64,000 nt of DNA. Source: Microbacterium sp. BH-3-3-3 (GTDB taxonomy: Bacteria; Actinomycetota; Actinomycetes; Actinomycetales; Microbacteriaceae). Every line of letters begins with the position of its first letter. Position 1 is the first letter of the stretch. This document shows, in pieces, positions 8,041 through 16,602 of this stretch. The position numbers and the translations under genes are program-made. The DNA is taken from the NCBI RefSeq assembly GCF_007679045.1, contig NZ_VEFS01000001.1, forward strand, positions 305,520 through 369,519, given 5' to 3'. The notes beneath the pieces were generated by a model. It worked only from the letters and a program-made list of their open reading frames with translations, had not been told where the DNA came from and made no database searches.

Positions 8041-9192
8041 TCAGGCCGTGATGACCTGGGCCGTCCCGGTCGCGGCATCCGGACCCATCTCCGCAGCGAG
8101 GCGGTTCGCCTCGGCGATGAGGGTCGCCACGATCTCGCTCTCGGGAACGGTCTTGACGACCTCTCCCTTGACGAAGATCTGGCCCTTGCCGTTGCCGGAG
8201 GCCACACCCAGGTCGGCGTCGCGCGCCTCGCCGGGTCCGTTGACGACGCAGCCCATGACGGCCACGCGCAGCGGAACAGTCATGTCCTTGAGGCCCTCGG
8301 TCACGTCGTCGGCGAGCGTGTACACGTCGACCTGGGCGCGACCGCACGAGGGGCACGAGACGATCTCGAGCTTGCGCTCGCGCAGGTTCAGCGACTGCAG
8401 GATCTGGTGGCCGACCTTGACCTCTTCGGCCGGCGGGGCCGACAGCGAGACGCGGATCGTGTCGCCGATGCCCTCGGACAGCAGGATGCCGAACGCCGTG
8501 GCGCTCTTGATCGTGCCCTGGAACGCGGGGCCGGCCTCGGTCACACCGAGGTGCAGGGGCCAGTCGCCCCGCTCGGCGAGCATGCGATACGCCTTCACCA
8601 TCACGACGGGGTCGTTGTGCTTGACCGAGATCTTGAAGTCGTGGAAGTCGTGCTCTTCGAACAGCGAGGCCTCCCACACGGCGCTCTCGACGAGGGCTTC
8701 GGGCGTGGCCTTGCCGTACTTCTCGAGCAGGCGACGGTCGAGCGATCCGGCGTTGACGCCGATGCGCAGCGAAACGCCGGCGTCTTTCGCGGCCTTGGCG
8801 ATCGCGCCGACCTGGTCGTCGAACTTGCGGATGTTGCCCGGGTTCACGCGCACCGCGCCGCATCCGGCGTCGATCGCCTGGAACACGTACTTCGGCTGGA
8901 AGTGGATGTCGGCGATGACCGGGATCTGGCTCTTCTTGGCGATGATGTGCAGCACGTCGGCATCGTCCTGCGACGGCACCGCCACGCGCACGATCTCGCA
9001 TCCGGATGCCGTGAGCTCGGCGATCTGCTGCAGCGTGGCGTTGATGTTGGTGGTGGGCGTCGTGGTCATCGACTGGACGCTGACGGGGGCGTCGCCACCG
9101 ACGAGCACCTTGCCGACCCGGATCTGACGGGTCTTGCGACGAGGCGCGAGGGTCTCCGGCACGCGGGGCATTCCGAGGTTCACAGCAGGCAC
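8041..9192 (-). CDS. ispG: 4-hydroxy-3-methylbut-2-enyl diphosphate synthase
   Basis: IspG (GcpE) carries out the next-to-last step of the MEP isoprenoid pathway, turning MEcPP into HMBPP with a [4Fe-4S] cluster. The protein has 383 residues, a TIM-barrel N-terminal part ([32 protein letters not shown]) and the cluster Cys residues in [11 protein letters not shown] and [16 protein letters not shown]. The start is the GTG at 9192, supported by a TAGGCT box exactly 6 bases upstream (leaderless). Another MEP gene, dxr, lies at 15464-16546, separated by an unrelated cluster. The gene diverges from the tryptophan leader peptide. Confidence 0.97.
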   Translation of the reverse strand: MPAVNLGMPRVPETLAPRRKTRQIRVGKVLVGGDAPVSVQSMTTTPTTNINATLQQIAELTASGCEIVRVAVPSQDDADVLHIIAKKSQIPVIADIHFQPKYVFQAIDAGCGAVRVNPGNIRKFDDQVGAIAKAAKDAGVSLRIGVNAGSLDRRLLEKYGKATPEALVESAVWEASLFEEHDFHDFKISVKHNDPVVMVKAYRMLAERGDWPLHLGVTEAGPAFQGTIKSATAFGILLSEGIGDTIRVSLSAPPAEEVKVGHQILQSLNLRERKLEIVSCPSCGRAQVDVYTLADDVTEGLKDMTVPLRVAVMGCVVNGPGEARDADLGVASGNGKGQIFVKGEVVKTVPESEIVATLIAEANRLAAEMGPDAATGTAQVITA

Positions 9193-9198
9193 GGGCTC

Positions 9199-9204
9199 AG
9201 CCTA
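9199..9204 (-). promoter_or_regulatory. -10 box of ispG (leaderless type)
   Basis: The minus strand reads TAGGCT, 6 bases, then the GTG start of ispG at 9192. This supports the GTG over later starts. Confidence 0.55.
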
Positions 9205-9254
9205 CGCCGCCCGCACCGCACGGGGCCTGAACCGCCGCCGAGAGCCCCCTGTGG

Positions 9255-9260
9255 TAGGTT
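9255..9260 (+). promoter_or_regulatory. -10 box of the trp leader
   Basis: TAGGTT followed by 7 bases and the ATG of the leader peptide at 9268. The leader peptide would sit at the very 5' end of the mRNA, as reported for leaderless actinobacterial attenuator peptides. Confidence 0.5.
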
Positions 9261-9267
9261 CGGCGCC

Positions 9268-9303
9268 ATGCATGCACCCCTGTCTTGGTGGCCCACCGTC
9301 TAG
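9268..9303 (+). CDS. trpL: tryptophan leader peptide (attenuator)
   Basis: An 11-codon reading frame encodes MHAPLSWWPTV and stops at TAG. Its two neighbouring Trp codons (9286-9291) lie just ahead of a set of competing hairpins and a terminator (9294-9363), and the next gene encodes an anthranilate/ADIC synthase. This is the classic layout of transcription attenuation: ribosomes stall at the Trp codons when charged tRNA-Trp is scarce and so allow read-through. The ATG lies 7 bases behind a TAGGTT box. Confidence 0.88.
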   Translation: MHAPLSWWPTV

Positions 9304-9363
9304 GCGGTGAGCACGCATGCGCAGACCGCCCCTCCCCTGGAGATCCGGGCGGTCTTGTTGTTT
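9294..9363 (+). promoter_or_regulatory. trp attenuator: pause, anti-terminator and terminator hairpins
   Basis: Four pairing segments are visible. Segment 1 CACCG (9294-9298) pairs with segment 2 CGGTG (9305-9309) to make a pause hairpin around the leader stop codon. Segment 2, as GGCGGT (9303-9308), can instead pair with segment 3 ACCGCC (9325-9330), which is the anti-terminator. Segment 3, as AGACCGCCC (9323-9331), can pair with segment 4 GGGCGGTCT (9347-9355), followed by TGTTGTTT, which is the intrinsic terminator. Segments 2 and 4 compete for segment 3, as required for attenuation by leader translation. Confidence 0.85.
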
Positions 9364-9407
9364 CCGGCGGCCGCTTTGGACCCACGATCACAGACGGAAG
9401 TACCTCG

Positions 9408-11303
9408 ATGACCGGGCCCGACCCCTCCACCCTGCTCGCCGACCTCGCGGCGGGATCCGCCCCCTTCGCCCTCATCGCCCGTGACGGCGAGTCGGTCGAG
9501 GTGCTCACCGGCGATGTCGTCGACGTCGAGCTGCTCGCCGACATCCCGCTGATCGACGCCTCGGGCGCGCCGCGCGAGGTGCTCGCCCTCGTGCCGTACC
9601 GCCAGGTGCGCGAGCGCGGGTTCGTCTGCCACGACGACGGCGCGCCGCTGCGGTGCCTCGTGATCGACGAGCGGGTGGCCCTGCCGCGCGCCGAGGCCAT
9701 GGCCGCCCTGCCCTCCTCCCCCGTGCCGCTCGACGACGCCGGCTTCGACCTCGCCGACGAGGACTACGCCGACATCGTGCGCCGGGTGATCGCCGACGAG
9801 ATCGGTCGCGGCGAGGGGGCGAACTTCGTGATCCGTCGCGACTTCGTCGCCGGCGTCGACGTCGATCCGCGCGTCGCCGCCCTCACGTGGTTCCGCGCTC
9901 TGCTCGAGCACGAGAAGGGCGCCTACTGGACCTTCGCGGTCGTGACCGAGGGGCACATCGCCGTGGGCGCGAGCCCCGAGGCGCACGTGAGCGCCAAAGA
10001 CGGCATCGTCACGATGAACCCCATCTCGGGCACCTTCCGTCACCCCGCCGGCGGGGCGACCGCCGAGACCCTCGCGGAATTCCTGCGCTCGACCAAAGAG
10101 ACCGAAGAGCTCTTCATGGTCGTCGACGAGGAGCTGAAGATGATGAGCGCCGTCTGCAGCGACGGCGGACGCATCACGGGCCCGCACCTCAAAGAGATGT
10201 CGCGCCTGACCCACACCGAGTACATGCTGCGCGGCCGCAGCGACCTCGACCCGCGCGACATCCTGCGCGAGACGATGTTCGCCCCCACCGTGACCGGCTC
10301 GCCCATGCAGAACGCGTGCACGGTGATCGCGCGCCACGAGACGACGCCGCGCGGGTACTACTCCGGCGTCGCCGCGCTCTTCACCCCGAACGGCAACGCC
10401 GAGGGGCCCACGCACGACCTCGACGCCCCGATCCTCATCCGCACGGCCTATCTGGTGGACGGCCGCCTGCGCGTGCCGGTGGGAGCCACCCTCGTGCGCC
10501 ACTCCGACCCCTACGGCGAGGTCGGCGAGACCCACGGCAAGGCCGCCGGCGTGCTCGGTGCGATCGGCGCCATCCCCCGCGACGTGCCCGTGGCCCCCGC
10601 CGACGCCGATCCCGACGCCCCGGCCACCGCACGTCGGCCGCTGGCCGAGGATCCCGCGATCGCCGAGCTGCTGGCATCCCGCAACGAACGCCTCGCGCCG
10701 TTCTGGATGAACCCGCAGGACCCCGACGGATCGGGTCCCTTCGCCGGTCGCACCGCCCTCGTGGTCGACGCCGAGGACCGCTTCACCACGATGCTCGCGC
10801 ACCAGCTGCGTCACCTCGGCCTCGACACCCGCATCGTCCACTGGTCGGAGGCGTCGGATGCCGACGTCGACGGCGCCGACCTCGTCGTGTCGGGCCCCGG
10901 GCCCGGCGACCCGCGCGACGACAGCGCGCGCATGAGCGCGATGCGCCACGTGGTCTCGCGGCGGCTGACGAACGACGCCCCGCTGCTCGCGGTGTGCCTC
11001 AGCCACCAGATCCTCGCCGACCGGCTCGGCCTCGACCTCGCCCCGCTCGCGCAGCCCCACCAGGGTCTGCAGAAGAGCGTCGACGTGTTCGGCGAGCCCG
11101 CCTCGATCGGGTTCTACAACACCTTCACGGCACGGGCGACGGATGCCGCGGCCCCGGGCGTCGACATCGCCGCGGATGCCGAGACGGGCGACGTCTACGC
11201 GCTGCGGGGCCCCGGCTTCGCGAGCGTGCAGGGCCACCTGGAGTCGATCCTGTCGCGCGACGGCATGCGCACCCTCGAGCGTCTCATCGCCCACGCGCTC
11301 TGA
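9408..11303 (+). CDS. PhzE-like anthranilate/ADIC synthase (fused synthase and glutaminase)
   Basis: The 631-residue fusion joins a chorismate-binding synthase domain (about residues 100-420) to a class I glutamine amidotransferase domain (about 450-631). Synthase landmarks are RRVIADEIGRGEGANFVI, EHEKGAYWTF, MNPISGTFRHP, MVVDEELKMM and ILRETMFAPTVTGSP. In the glutaminase domain the nucleophile is in LAVCLSHQIL and the His/Glu pair is in VQGHLESIL. These match the layout of the phenazine enzyme PhzE more than a stand-alone TrpE. PhzE makes aminodeoxyisochorismate, whereas other family members make anthranilate. No phenazine genes are visible, and the tryptophan attenuator in front argues that this copy feeds tryptophan. 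I chose the ATG at 9408, 45 bases after the attenuator. Confidence 0.88.
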   Translation: MTGPDPSTLLADLAAGSAPFALIARDGESVEVLTGDVVDVELLADIPLIDASGAPREVLALVPYRQVRERGFVCHDDGAPLRCLVIDERVALPRAEAMAALPSSPVPLDDAGFDLADEDYADIVRRVIADEIGRGEGANFVIRRDFVAGVDVDPRVAALTWFRALLEHEKGAYWTFAVVTEGHIAVGASPEAHVSAKDGIVTMNPISGTFRHPAGGATAETLAEFLRSTKETEELFMVVDEELKMMSAVCSDGGRITGPHLKEMSRLTHTEYMLRGRSDLDPRDILRETMFAPTVTGSPMQNACTVIARHETTPRGYYSGVAALFTPNGNAEGPTHDLDAPILIRTAYLVDGRLRVPVGATLVRHSDPYGEVGETHGKAAGVLGAIGAIPRDVPVAPADADPDAPATARRPLAEDPAIAELLASRNERLAPFWMNPQDPDGSGPFAGRTALVVDAEDRFTTMLAHQLRHLGLDTRIVHWSEASDADVDGADLVVSGPGPGDPRDDSARMSAMRHVVSRRLTNDAPLLAVCLSHQILADRLGLDLAPLAQPHQGLQKSVDVFGEPASIGFYNTFTARATDAAAPGVDIAADAETGDVYALRGPGFASVQGHLESILSRDGMRTLERLIAHAL

Positions 11304-11309
11304 CGCGCG

Positions 11310-11500
11310 CCGAGGTGGCTGAGCCTGTCGAAGCCCCCGCCACCCGCGAACTCCCGGGCCCTTCGACAAGCTCAGGGACCTCTGCTCCCAGGGTGGCTGA
11401 GCCCGTCGAAGCCCCGCCACCCGCGAACTCCCGGGCCCTTCGACAAGCTCAGGGACCTCTGTTCCCAGGGTGGCTGAGCCCGTCGAAGCCCCCGCCACCC
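11310..11500. repeat. palindromic repeat cluster, about 77-bp composite period
   Basis: Three copies in one orientation (GGTGGCTGAGCCTGTCGAAG, or with CCCGTCG, starting near 11314, 11392 and 11469) alternate with two inverted copies (CCTTCGACAAGCTCAGGGAC, starting at 11360 and 11437). The two orientations are reverse complements of one core, so transcripts from either side can fold. The cluster fills the 210-base gap between two converging genes and may serve as their shared terminator. Confidence 0.9.
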
Positions 11501-11513
11501 GCGGCGCGGAGCG

Positions 11514-12830
11514 CTAGAGCAGCTGCACCGGGTTGAAGACGTCGGCGAGGAACAGCACCCCGCCCATGCCCACCAGCAGCACGACCACCACGAAGGTCAG
11601 GGGCACCAGCTTCGTCGCGTCGACCGGCCGGGCGACCGTGCCGCGCAGCCGCGCGAACCAGCGCTTGATGCCGTCCCACAGCGCGACGACGACGTGACCG
11701 CCGTCGAGGGGCAGCAGCGGGATGAGGTTGAACACGAACAGCGCGATGTTCAGCGCCGCGAGCAGACCGATGATCGCGCCCACGCGATCGAGGATCGGCG
11801 CGTCGATGGCGGCGAACTCGCCGGCCAGGCGCCCGGCGCCGACGACGCTCAGCGGACCGTTCGGGTCGCGCGGCTGACCGGTGAACAGGTCGACGGCCGT
11901 GTCGTAGACGCGCACCGGGAGCTGCGTCATGATCTGCGCGACGCTGCCCACCTGCTGGATGGTCGCCTCGGGGCCGGCCCAGATCGGCTGCGGAACCAAA
12001 GTCTGCTGCGCGGTGAGCCCGGCGAAGCCGAGGGTCTCGTACTCGGGCGCGCCGGAGGCGTCGGTGACGGCCTTGCCCTGCGCGTCGGTGACGGCGCGAT
12101 CGGTCTGCGCCGGCGTCACGCTGACCGTCCGCTGCGTGCCGTCGCGGTCGATGACGACCGACAGCGCCTGGCCCGGCGACTTCTGGATGATCGCCGCGGC
12201 TTCTGCGAACGTCGACACCGGGGTCCCGTCGACCGACACGATCTTGTCGCCGGGCTGGATGCCGGCGGCGGCGGCCGGGGCGACGGGGTCGGTCGAGGTG
12301 CAGTCGGTGCGGTTGTCGCTGGCCGGGATCACGCACTGCGACACCGCCGCGACGGTCGTGGTGGCCGTGGCCACGCCGATACCGCTGAGCGCGATGGCAG
12401 AGAGCACGAACGCCAGGATGAGGTTCATGATCGGTCCGCCGAGCATGACGATGATGCGCTTGTAGACCGGCAGCTTGTAGAAGACGCGGTCGTCGGCGGC
12501 GATCAACGTCTCGGCGTTCGCGTCGCGGGCGTCCTGCACCATCGTGGCGAAGAAGCGCGAGCGCTTCTTCTCGGGGGTGCCGTCGTCGGGGGCCGGCGGG
12601 TACATGCCCGCCATCGAGATGAATCCCCCCAGGGGAAGCAGCTTGAAGCCGTACTCGGTCTCGCCGATGCGCTTGGACCACAGCGTCGGTCCGAAGCCGA
12701 TCATGTACTGGCCCACGCGCACGCCGAAGAGCTTGGCGGGCAGCAGATGTCCGATCTCGTGCAGCGCGATCGAAACGGCGAGTCCGACGACGAGCACGAC
12801 GACGCCGATGAGGAACGCGATCGCAGTCAC
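11514..12830 (-). CDS. rseP: RIP metalloprotease RseP (site-2 protease, M50 family)
   Basis: This is an intramembrane zinc protease that cuts membrane-bound regulators, often anti-sigma factors, after a first outside cut. It has 438 residues. Helix 1 carries the HExxH site (VSIALHEIGHLLPAKLFGVR). One PDZ domain lies at about residues 180-270 (AAAAGIQPGDKIVSVDGTPV), and the third zinc ligand lies in NLIPLLPLDGGHVV near residue 370. The start is the GTG at 12830, supported by a TATCGT box exactly 6 bases upstream. It is close to dxr, as in many actinobacteria, but here a MurE-like gene and a repeat array intervene. The putative anti-sigma protein at 3597-4802 is a possible but unproven substrate. 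Confidence 0.94.
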   Translation of the reverse strand: MTAIAFLIGVVVLVVGLAVSIALHEIGHLLPAKLFGVRVGQYMIGFGPTLWSKRIGETEYGFKLLPLGGFISMAGMYPPAPDDGTPEKKRSRFFATMVQDARDANAETLIAADDRVFYKLPVYKRIIVMLGGPIMNLILAFVLSAIALSGIGVATATTTVAAVSQCVIPASDNRTDCTSTDPVAPAAAAGIQPGDKIVSVDGTPVSTFAEAAAIIQKSPGQALSVVIDRDGTQRTVSVTPAQTDRAVTDAQGKAVTDASGAPEYETLGFAGLTAQQTLVPQPIWAGPEATIQQVGSVAQIMTQLPVRVYDTAVDLFTGQPRDPNGPLSVVGAGRLAGEFAAIDAPILDRVGAIIGLLAALNIALFVFNLIPLLPLDGGHVVVALWDGIKRWFARLRGTVARPVDATKLVPLTFVVVVLLVGMGGVLFLADVFNPVQLL

Positions 12831-12836
12831 CCGCCG

Positions 12837-12842
12837 ACGATA
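12837..12842 (-). promoter_or_regulatory. -10 box of rseP (leaderless type)
   Basis: The minus strand reads TATCGT, 6 bases, then the GTG start at 12830. Confidence 0.5.
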
Positions 12843-12904
12843 CCGCCGCGGGCCTTTGAACCGCCCGTGCGGCCGCGATGCGGTGTCTGTGCGACCCCGG
12901 ATGA

Positions 12905-12910
12905 GACAAT
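12905..12910 (+). promoter_or_regulatory. possible -10 box of the MurE-like gene
   Basis: GACAAT followed by 7 bases and the ATG at 12918. It fits the leaderless pattern only loosely because the first base is not T. Confidence 0.35.
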
Positions 12911-12917
12911 GGTGGGG

Positions 12918-14582
12918 ATGTCCTCCGACGCCCCCTCGAACCTGCCGCCCGTCCTCCGACCGGAGCGTCCGCCCCGCCGCGACCTCGCCGAGCTCGCCCG
13001 CCGCTACGGCGTGCGCACCGTGGGAGATGTCGAGGGCACGACCCTGACCGGCATCACGCTGGCCACCGCCGATCTGCGCGCGGGCGAGGCCTTCGTGGCG
13101 ATCCGCGGCGTCAACCGTCACGGCGCGGAGTTCGCCGCCACCGCCGCCGAGCGCGGCGCCGTCGCGGTGATCACCGACGACGCGGGCGCCGAGATCGCCG
13201 CCCCCACGGGGCTTCCCATCGTCGTGGTCGACGACCCGCGCGCGCTGCTCGGCGACCTGTCGGCCTGGGTCTACGGCACTGGCCCCGACGACCGGCTTCC
13301 TCAACTGTTGGCGACCACCGGCACCAACGGTAAGACGAGCGTCTCGCACCTGCTCGAGGGCATCCTCGGCCAGCTCGGCGTCGTGACCGGACTGTCGTCG
13401 ACCGCCGAGCGTCACATCGCGGGTGAGGTCATCGTTTCTCGACTGACCACGCCCGAGGCCTCGGAGTTCCACGCCCTGCTCGCCCTCATGCGCGAACGAG
13501 GCGTCGAAGCCGTCGCCGTCGAGGTCAGCGCGCAGGCCCTCACCCGGCACCGCGTCGACGGCCTCGTCTTCGACCTCGCGGGCTTCACCAACCTCACGCA
13601 CGACCACCTCGACGACTACGCCGACATGCGCGAGTACTTCGAGGCGAAGCTCCCCCTCTTCCGCCCCGATCGCGCGCACCGCGGCGTGGTGTGCCTCGAC
13701 TCCGCCTCGGGCGCCGAGATCGCCGCGCGGGCCGAGATCCCCGTCGTGACCATCGCGACCCCCGCCATCGCCGAAGACGCCGCCTCCGCGGCATCCGCCG
13801 ACTGGACCGTCGAGATCGTGGACGAACGACAGGAGGGCACCGAGTTCACCCTCAGCGACGGCAAGGGTCGCGCGTTGACCACCGTCGTGCCCGTGATCGG
13901 CCGACACATGGCCGCCAACGCGGGCCTCGCGATCGTCATGCTGCTCGAGGTCGGCTACACCTGGGAGCACGTGTTCAGCACCCTCGACGGCGAGCGCATC
14001 GACGCGTCGTTGCCGGGTCGCACGCAGCTCATCTCGGGCCCCGAGGGTCCCGCGGTCTACGTCGACTTCGGTCACTCCCCCGACGCCTTCGAGAAGACGC
14101 TCGCCGCCGTGCGCCGCGTCACGCCCGGCCGCGTCGTCATGCTCTTCGGCGCCGACGGCGACCGCGACGCCACGAAGCGCCACGACATGGGGCGCACCGC
14201 GGTCGAGGGCAGCGACATCCTCATCGTGACCGATCACCACCCGCGTCACGAGAATCCCGACACGATCCGCGAGGTGCTCGTCGAGGGCGCTCGTCGTGCG
14301 CGTCCGGATGCCGAGATCCATGAGTTCACCCCGCCCGAGCGCGCGATCCTCGAGGCCGTGAAACTCGTCGGCGAGGGCGACGCGATCCTCTGGGCCGGCC
14401 CCGGGCACCAGGACTACCGCGACATCCGCGGAGTGCGCACGCCCTACTCGGCGCGCGAGCTGTCCCGCCGTGCCCTGCGGGCCGCAGGGTGGGCTGTGCC
14501 CGACCCCCAGTGGCCCGTGCCGTACCCGGCCGACAGCACGCCGTCGTCCGACCCCGAGCGCCCGGTCGACTTCCCCGCCTGA
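12918..14582 (+). CDS. MurE-like Mur ligase (peptidoglycan peptide ligase family)
   Basis: The 554-residue protein has the three Mur-ligase domains: an N-terminal UDP-sugar domain (TLTGITLATADLRAGEAFVA), a central ATPase with the P-loop TTGTNGKTSVSHLLEG near residue 133, and a C-terminal domain. MurE joins the third amino acid to the peptidoglycan stem. The amino-acid signature, usually DNPR for diaminopimelate or DNPA-like for lysine, reads HHPR here (TDHHPRHENPDTIRE, near residue 440). The gene is outside any cell-division cluster, so it may be a second paralog or act on another amino acid. I chose the ATG at 12918 over one 3 codons earlier because of promoter spacing. Confidence 0.83.
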   Translation: MSSDAPSNLPPVLRPERPPRRDLAELARRYGVRTVGDVEGTTLTGITLATADLRAGEAFVAIRGVNRHGAEFAATAAERGAVAVITDDAGAEIAAPTGLPIVVVDDPRALLGDLSAWVYGTGPDDRLPQLLATTGTNGKTSVSHLLEGILGQLGVVTGLSSTAERHIAGEVIVSRLTTPEASEFHALLALMRERGVEAVAVEVSAQALTRHRVDGLVFDLAGFTNLTHDHLDDYADMREYFEAKLPLFRPDRAHRGVVCLDSASGAEIAARAEIPVVTIATPAIAEDAASAASADWTVEIVDERQEGTEFTLSDGKGRALTTVVPVIGRHMAANAGLAIVMLLEVGYTWEHVFSTLDGERIDASLPGRTQLISGPEGPAVYVDFGHSPDAFEKTLAAVRRVTPGRVVMLFGADGDRDATKRHDMGRTAVEGSDILIVTDHHPRHENPDTIREVLVEGARRARPDAEIHEFTPPERAILEAVKLVGEGDAILWAGPGHQDYRDIRGVRTPYSARELSRRALRAAGWAVPDPQWPVPYPADSTPSSDPERPVDFPA

Positions 14583-14612
14583 GAACGCGAGGGCCGCGCC
14601 CCTTCGCACGCG

Positions 14613-15452
14613 AGGTCGCTGAGCCCGTCGAAGGCCCCGGGGCCGACGCACGCCCGAACGCAAGGTGGCTGAGCCTGTCGAAGGCACCGGGGCTGCGCAC
14701 GCGCTAACGCAAGGTGGCTGAGCCTGTCGAAGCCACCGGGGCCTGCGCACGCGCGAACGCGAGGTGGCTGAGCCCGTCGAAGCCACCGGGGCCGACGCGC
14801 GCGCGAACGCAAGGTGGCTGAGCCTGTCGAAGCCACCGTGGCCGGCGCACGCCCGAACGCGAGGTGGCTGAGCCTGTCGAAGCCACCGGAGCAAACGCAC
14901 GCCCGAACGCAAGGTGGCTGAGCCCGTCGAAGCCACCGGAGCAAACGCACGCCCGAACGCAAGGTGGCTGAGCCTGTCGAAGCCACCGGGGCCAACGCAC
15001 GCCCGGCCCCTTCGACAAGCTCAGGGACCTCCCGAACGCGAAGGTCCAACGCACGCGCGAACGCAAGGTGGCTGAGCCTGTCGAAGCCACCGGGGCCAAC
15101 GCACGCCCGGCCCCTTCGACAAGCTCAGGGACCTCCCGAACGCGAAGGTCCAACGCACGCGCGAACGCAAGGTGGCTGAGCCTGTCGAAGCCACCGGGGC
15201 CAACGCACGCCCGGTCCCTTCGACAAGCTCAGGGACCTCACGAACGCGAAGGTCCAACGCACGCGCGAACGCAAGGTGGCTGAGCCTGTCGAAGCCACCG
15301 GGACCCATGTAAGCCCGGTCCCTTCGACAAGCTCAGGGACCTCCCGAACACGAGGGTCCAGCGCACGCCCGGTCCCTTCGACAAGTTCAGGGACCTCCCG
15401 AACGCGAGGGTCCAACGCACGCCCGGTCCCTTCGACAAGCTCAGAGACCTCC
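14613..15452. repeat. modular palindromic repeat array (50-bp and 54-bp units)
   Basis: The 881-base gap between converging genes is almost filled by repeats. Eight direct copies of a 50-bp unit A (core GGTGGCTGAGCCTGTCGAAG) start at 14614, 14664, 14713, 14763, 14813, 14863, 14913 and 14963. From 14963 on, A alternates with an inverted 54-bp unit B (core CCTTCGACAAGCTCAGGGAC), giving a 104-bp period: A at 14963, 15067, 15171 and 15275; B at 15009, 15113, 15217 and 15321. Two more B units follow at 15375 and 15429. Spacers are also conserved (for example CAACGCACGC), so the units are tandem duplications, not CRISPR spacers. No protein is encoded. Confidence 0.93.
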
Positions 15453-15463
15453 TACCCCCGGGG

Positions 15464-16546
15464 TCAGCGCGCGGCGATGATCTCGTCGGCGGTGCGGCGC
15501 GCCCAGGTCTCGGCCTCGGCGAGCGACGCGCGCGTGAGCTGCGCCGGGGCCTCGTGGCGGTCGACGACGCGCTCGATGAGCTCGACGATGTCGAGGAAGC
15601 CGAGGCGCCCCTCGTGGAACGCGTCGACGGCCTGCTCGTTCGCGGCGTTGAACACGGCCGGGTAGGTCGCCCCCGCGCGTCCGACGCGCTTGGCGAGCGC
15701 GACCGAGCCGAAGGCCTCCTCGTCGAGCGGCTCGAAGGTCCACTGCGAGGCGCGGGTCCAGTCCAGGGGCACTCCGACGCCGCCGACGCGGTGCGGCCAG
15801 TCGAGGCCGAGCGAGATGGGCAGGCGCATGTCGGGCGGCGATGCCTGCGCGATCGTCGAGCCGTCGACGAACTCGACCATCGAGTGCACGATCGACTGCG
15901 GGTGCACGGTGACGTCGATGCGGTCGTAGTCGACGTCGAACAGCAGATGCGCCTCGATCACCTCGAGGCCCTTGTTGACGAGGGTCGCGGAGTTCGTCGT
16001 GACGACGCGGCCCATGTCCCACGTCGGGTGGGCGAGCGCCTCGGCGGGGGTGACGTCGACGAGCTGATCGCGCGAGCGTCCACGGAAGGGGCCTCCGGAT
16101 GCCGTGAGCACGAGCCGGCGCACCTCCGACGCCTCGCCCGAGCGCAACGCCTGCGCGATGGCTGAGTGCTCGGAGTCGACGGGGACGATCTGTCCCGGGG
16201 CAGCGAGCGCGGTGACGAGGTCGCCGCCGACGATCAACGACTCCTTGTTGGCGAGGGCGAGAGTGCGCCCTTCTTCGAGCGCGGCGATGGTGGGGCCGAG
16301 CCCGACCGAGCCGGTGATCCCGTTGAGCACCACGTCGGCCTTGACGTCGCGGACCAGCTGCTCGGCCTCGACCGCGCCGAGGGCGAGGTGCTCGACGCCG
16401 AACTCGCGCGCCTGCGCCTCGACGCCGGCACGGTCGCTGCCGGCGGCGAGGCCCACGACCTCGAAGCGTTCGGGGTTGGCCCGGATGACGTCGAGCGCCT
16501 GCGTGCCGATCGAACCGGTGGACCCGAGGATGAGGACGCGGCGCAT
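15464..16546 (-). CDS. dxr: 1-deoxy-D-xylulose-5-phosphate reductoisomerase
   Basis: Dxr converts DXP to MEP in the second step of the non-mevalonate isoprenoid pathway using NADPH and a divalent metal. The protein has 360 residues. The dinucleotide fold is at the N-terminus ([19 protein letters not shown]), followed by [16 protein letters not shown], the catalytic metal region around [12 protein letters not shown], and [16 protein letters not shown]. The ATG at 16546 lies exactly 6 bases behind a TAGGCT box, so the gene is probably leaderless. Its 3' end abuts the long repeat array. Confidence 0.97.
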   Translation of the reverse strand: MRRVLILGSTGSIGTQALDVIRANPERFEVVGLAAGSDRAGVEAQAREFGVEHLALGAVEAEQLVRDVKADVVLNGITGSVGLGPTIAALEEGRTLALANKESLIVGGDLVTALAAPGQIVPVDSEHSAIAQALRSGEASEVRRLVLTASGGPFRGRSRDQLVDVTPAEALAHPTWDMGRVVTTNSATLVNKGLEVIEAHLLFDVDYDRIDVTVHPQSIVHSMVEFVDGSTIAQASPPDMRLPISLGLDWPHRVGGVGVPLDWTRASQWTFEPLDEEAFGSVALAKRVGRAGATYPAVFNAANEQAVDAFHEGRLGFLDIVELIERVVDRHEAPAQLTRASLAEAETWARRTADEIIAAR

Positions 16547-16552
16547 CCCGTC

Positions 16553-16558
16553 AGCCTA
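16553..16558 (-). promoter_or_regulatory. -10 box of dxr (leaderless type)
   Basis: The minus strand reads TAGGCT, 6 bases, then ATG at 16546. Confidence 0.55.
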
Positions 16559-16602
16559 CCGAGCCGGTGCCCGTCGGGTGCCGGGCGCCGGACGCGGCCT
16601 GC

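Noticed and set aside
9285-9407. Longer N-terminus for the PhzE-like protein (start at 9285)
   Set aside because: That segment overlaps the attenuator hairpins; the homologous protein begins after the ATG at 9408.
14326-15438. Short frames translating to FDRLSHLAF / VPELVEG / LRQAQGP repeats
   Set aside because: They are translations of the palindromic repeat array in several frames, with no start site or conservation; the array is non-coding.
14613-15452. CRISPR array
   Set aside because: The regular 50-bp spacing resembles one, but the spacers are nearly identical to each other, units appear in both orientations, and no cas gene is near.
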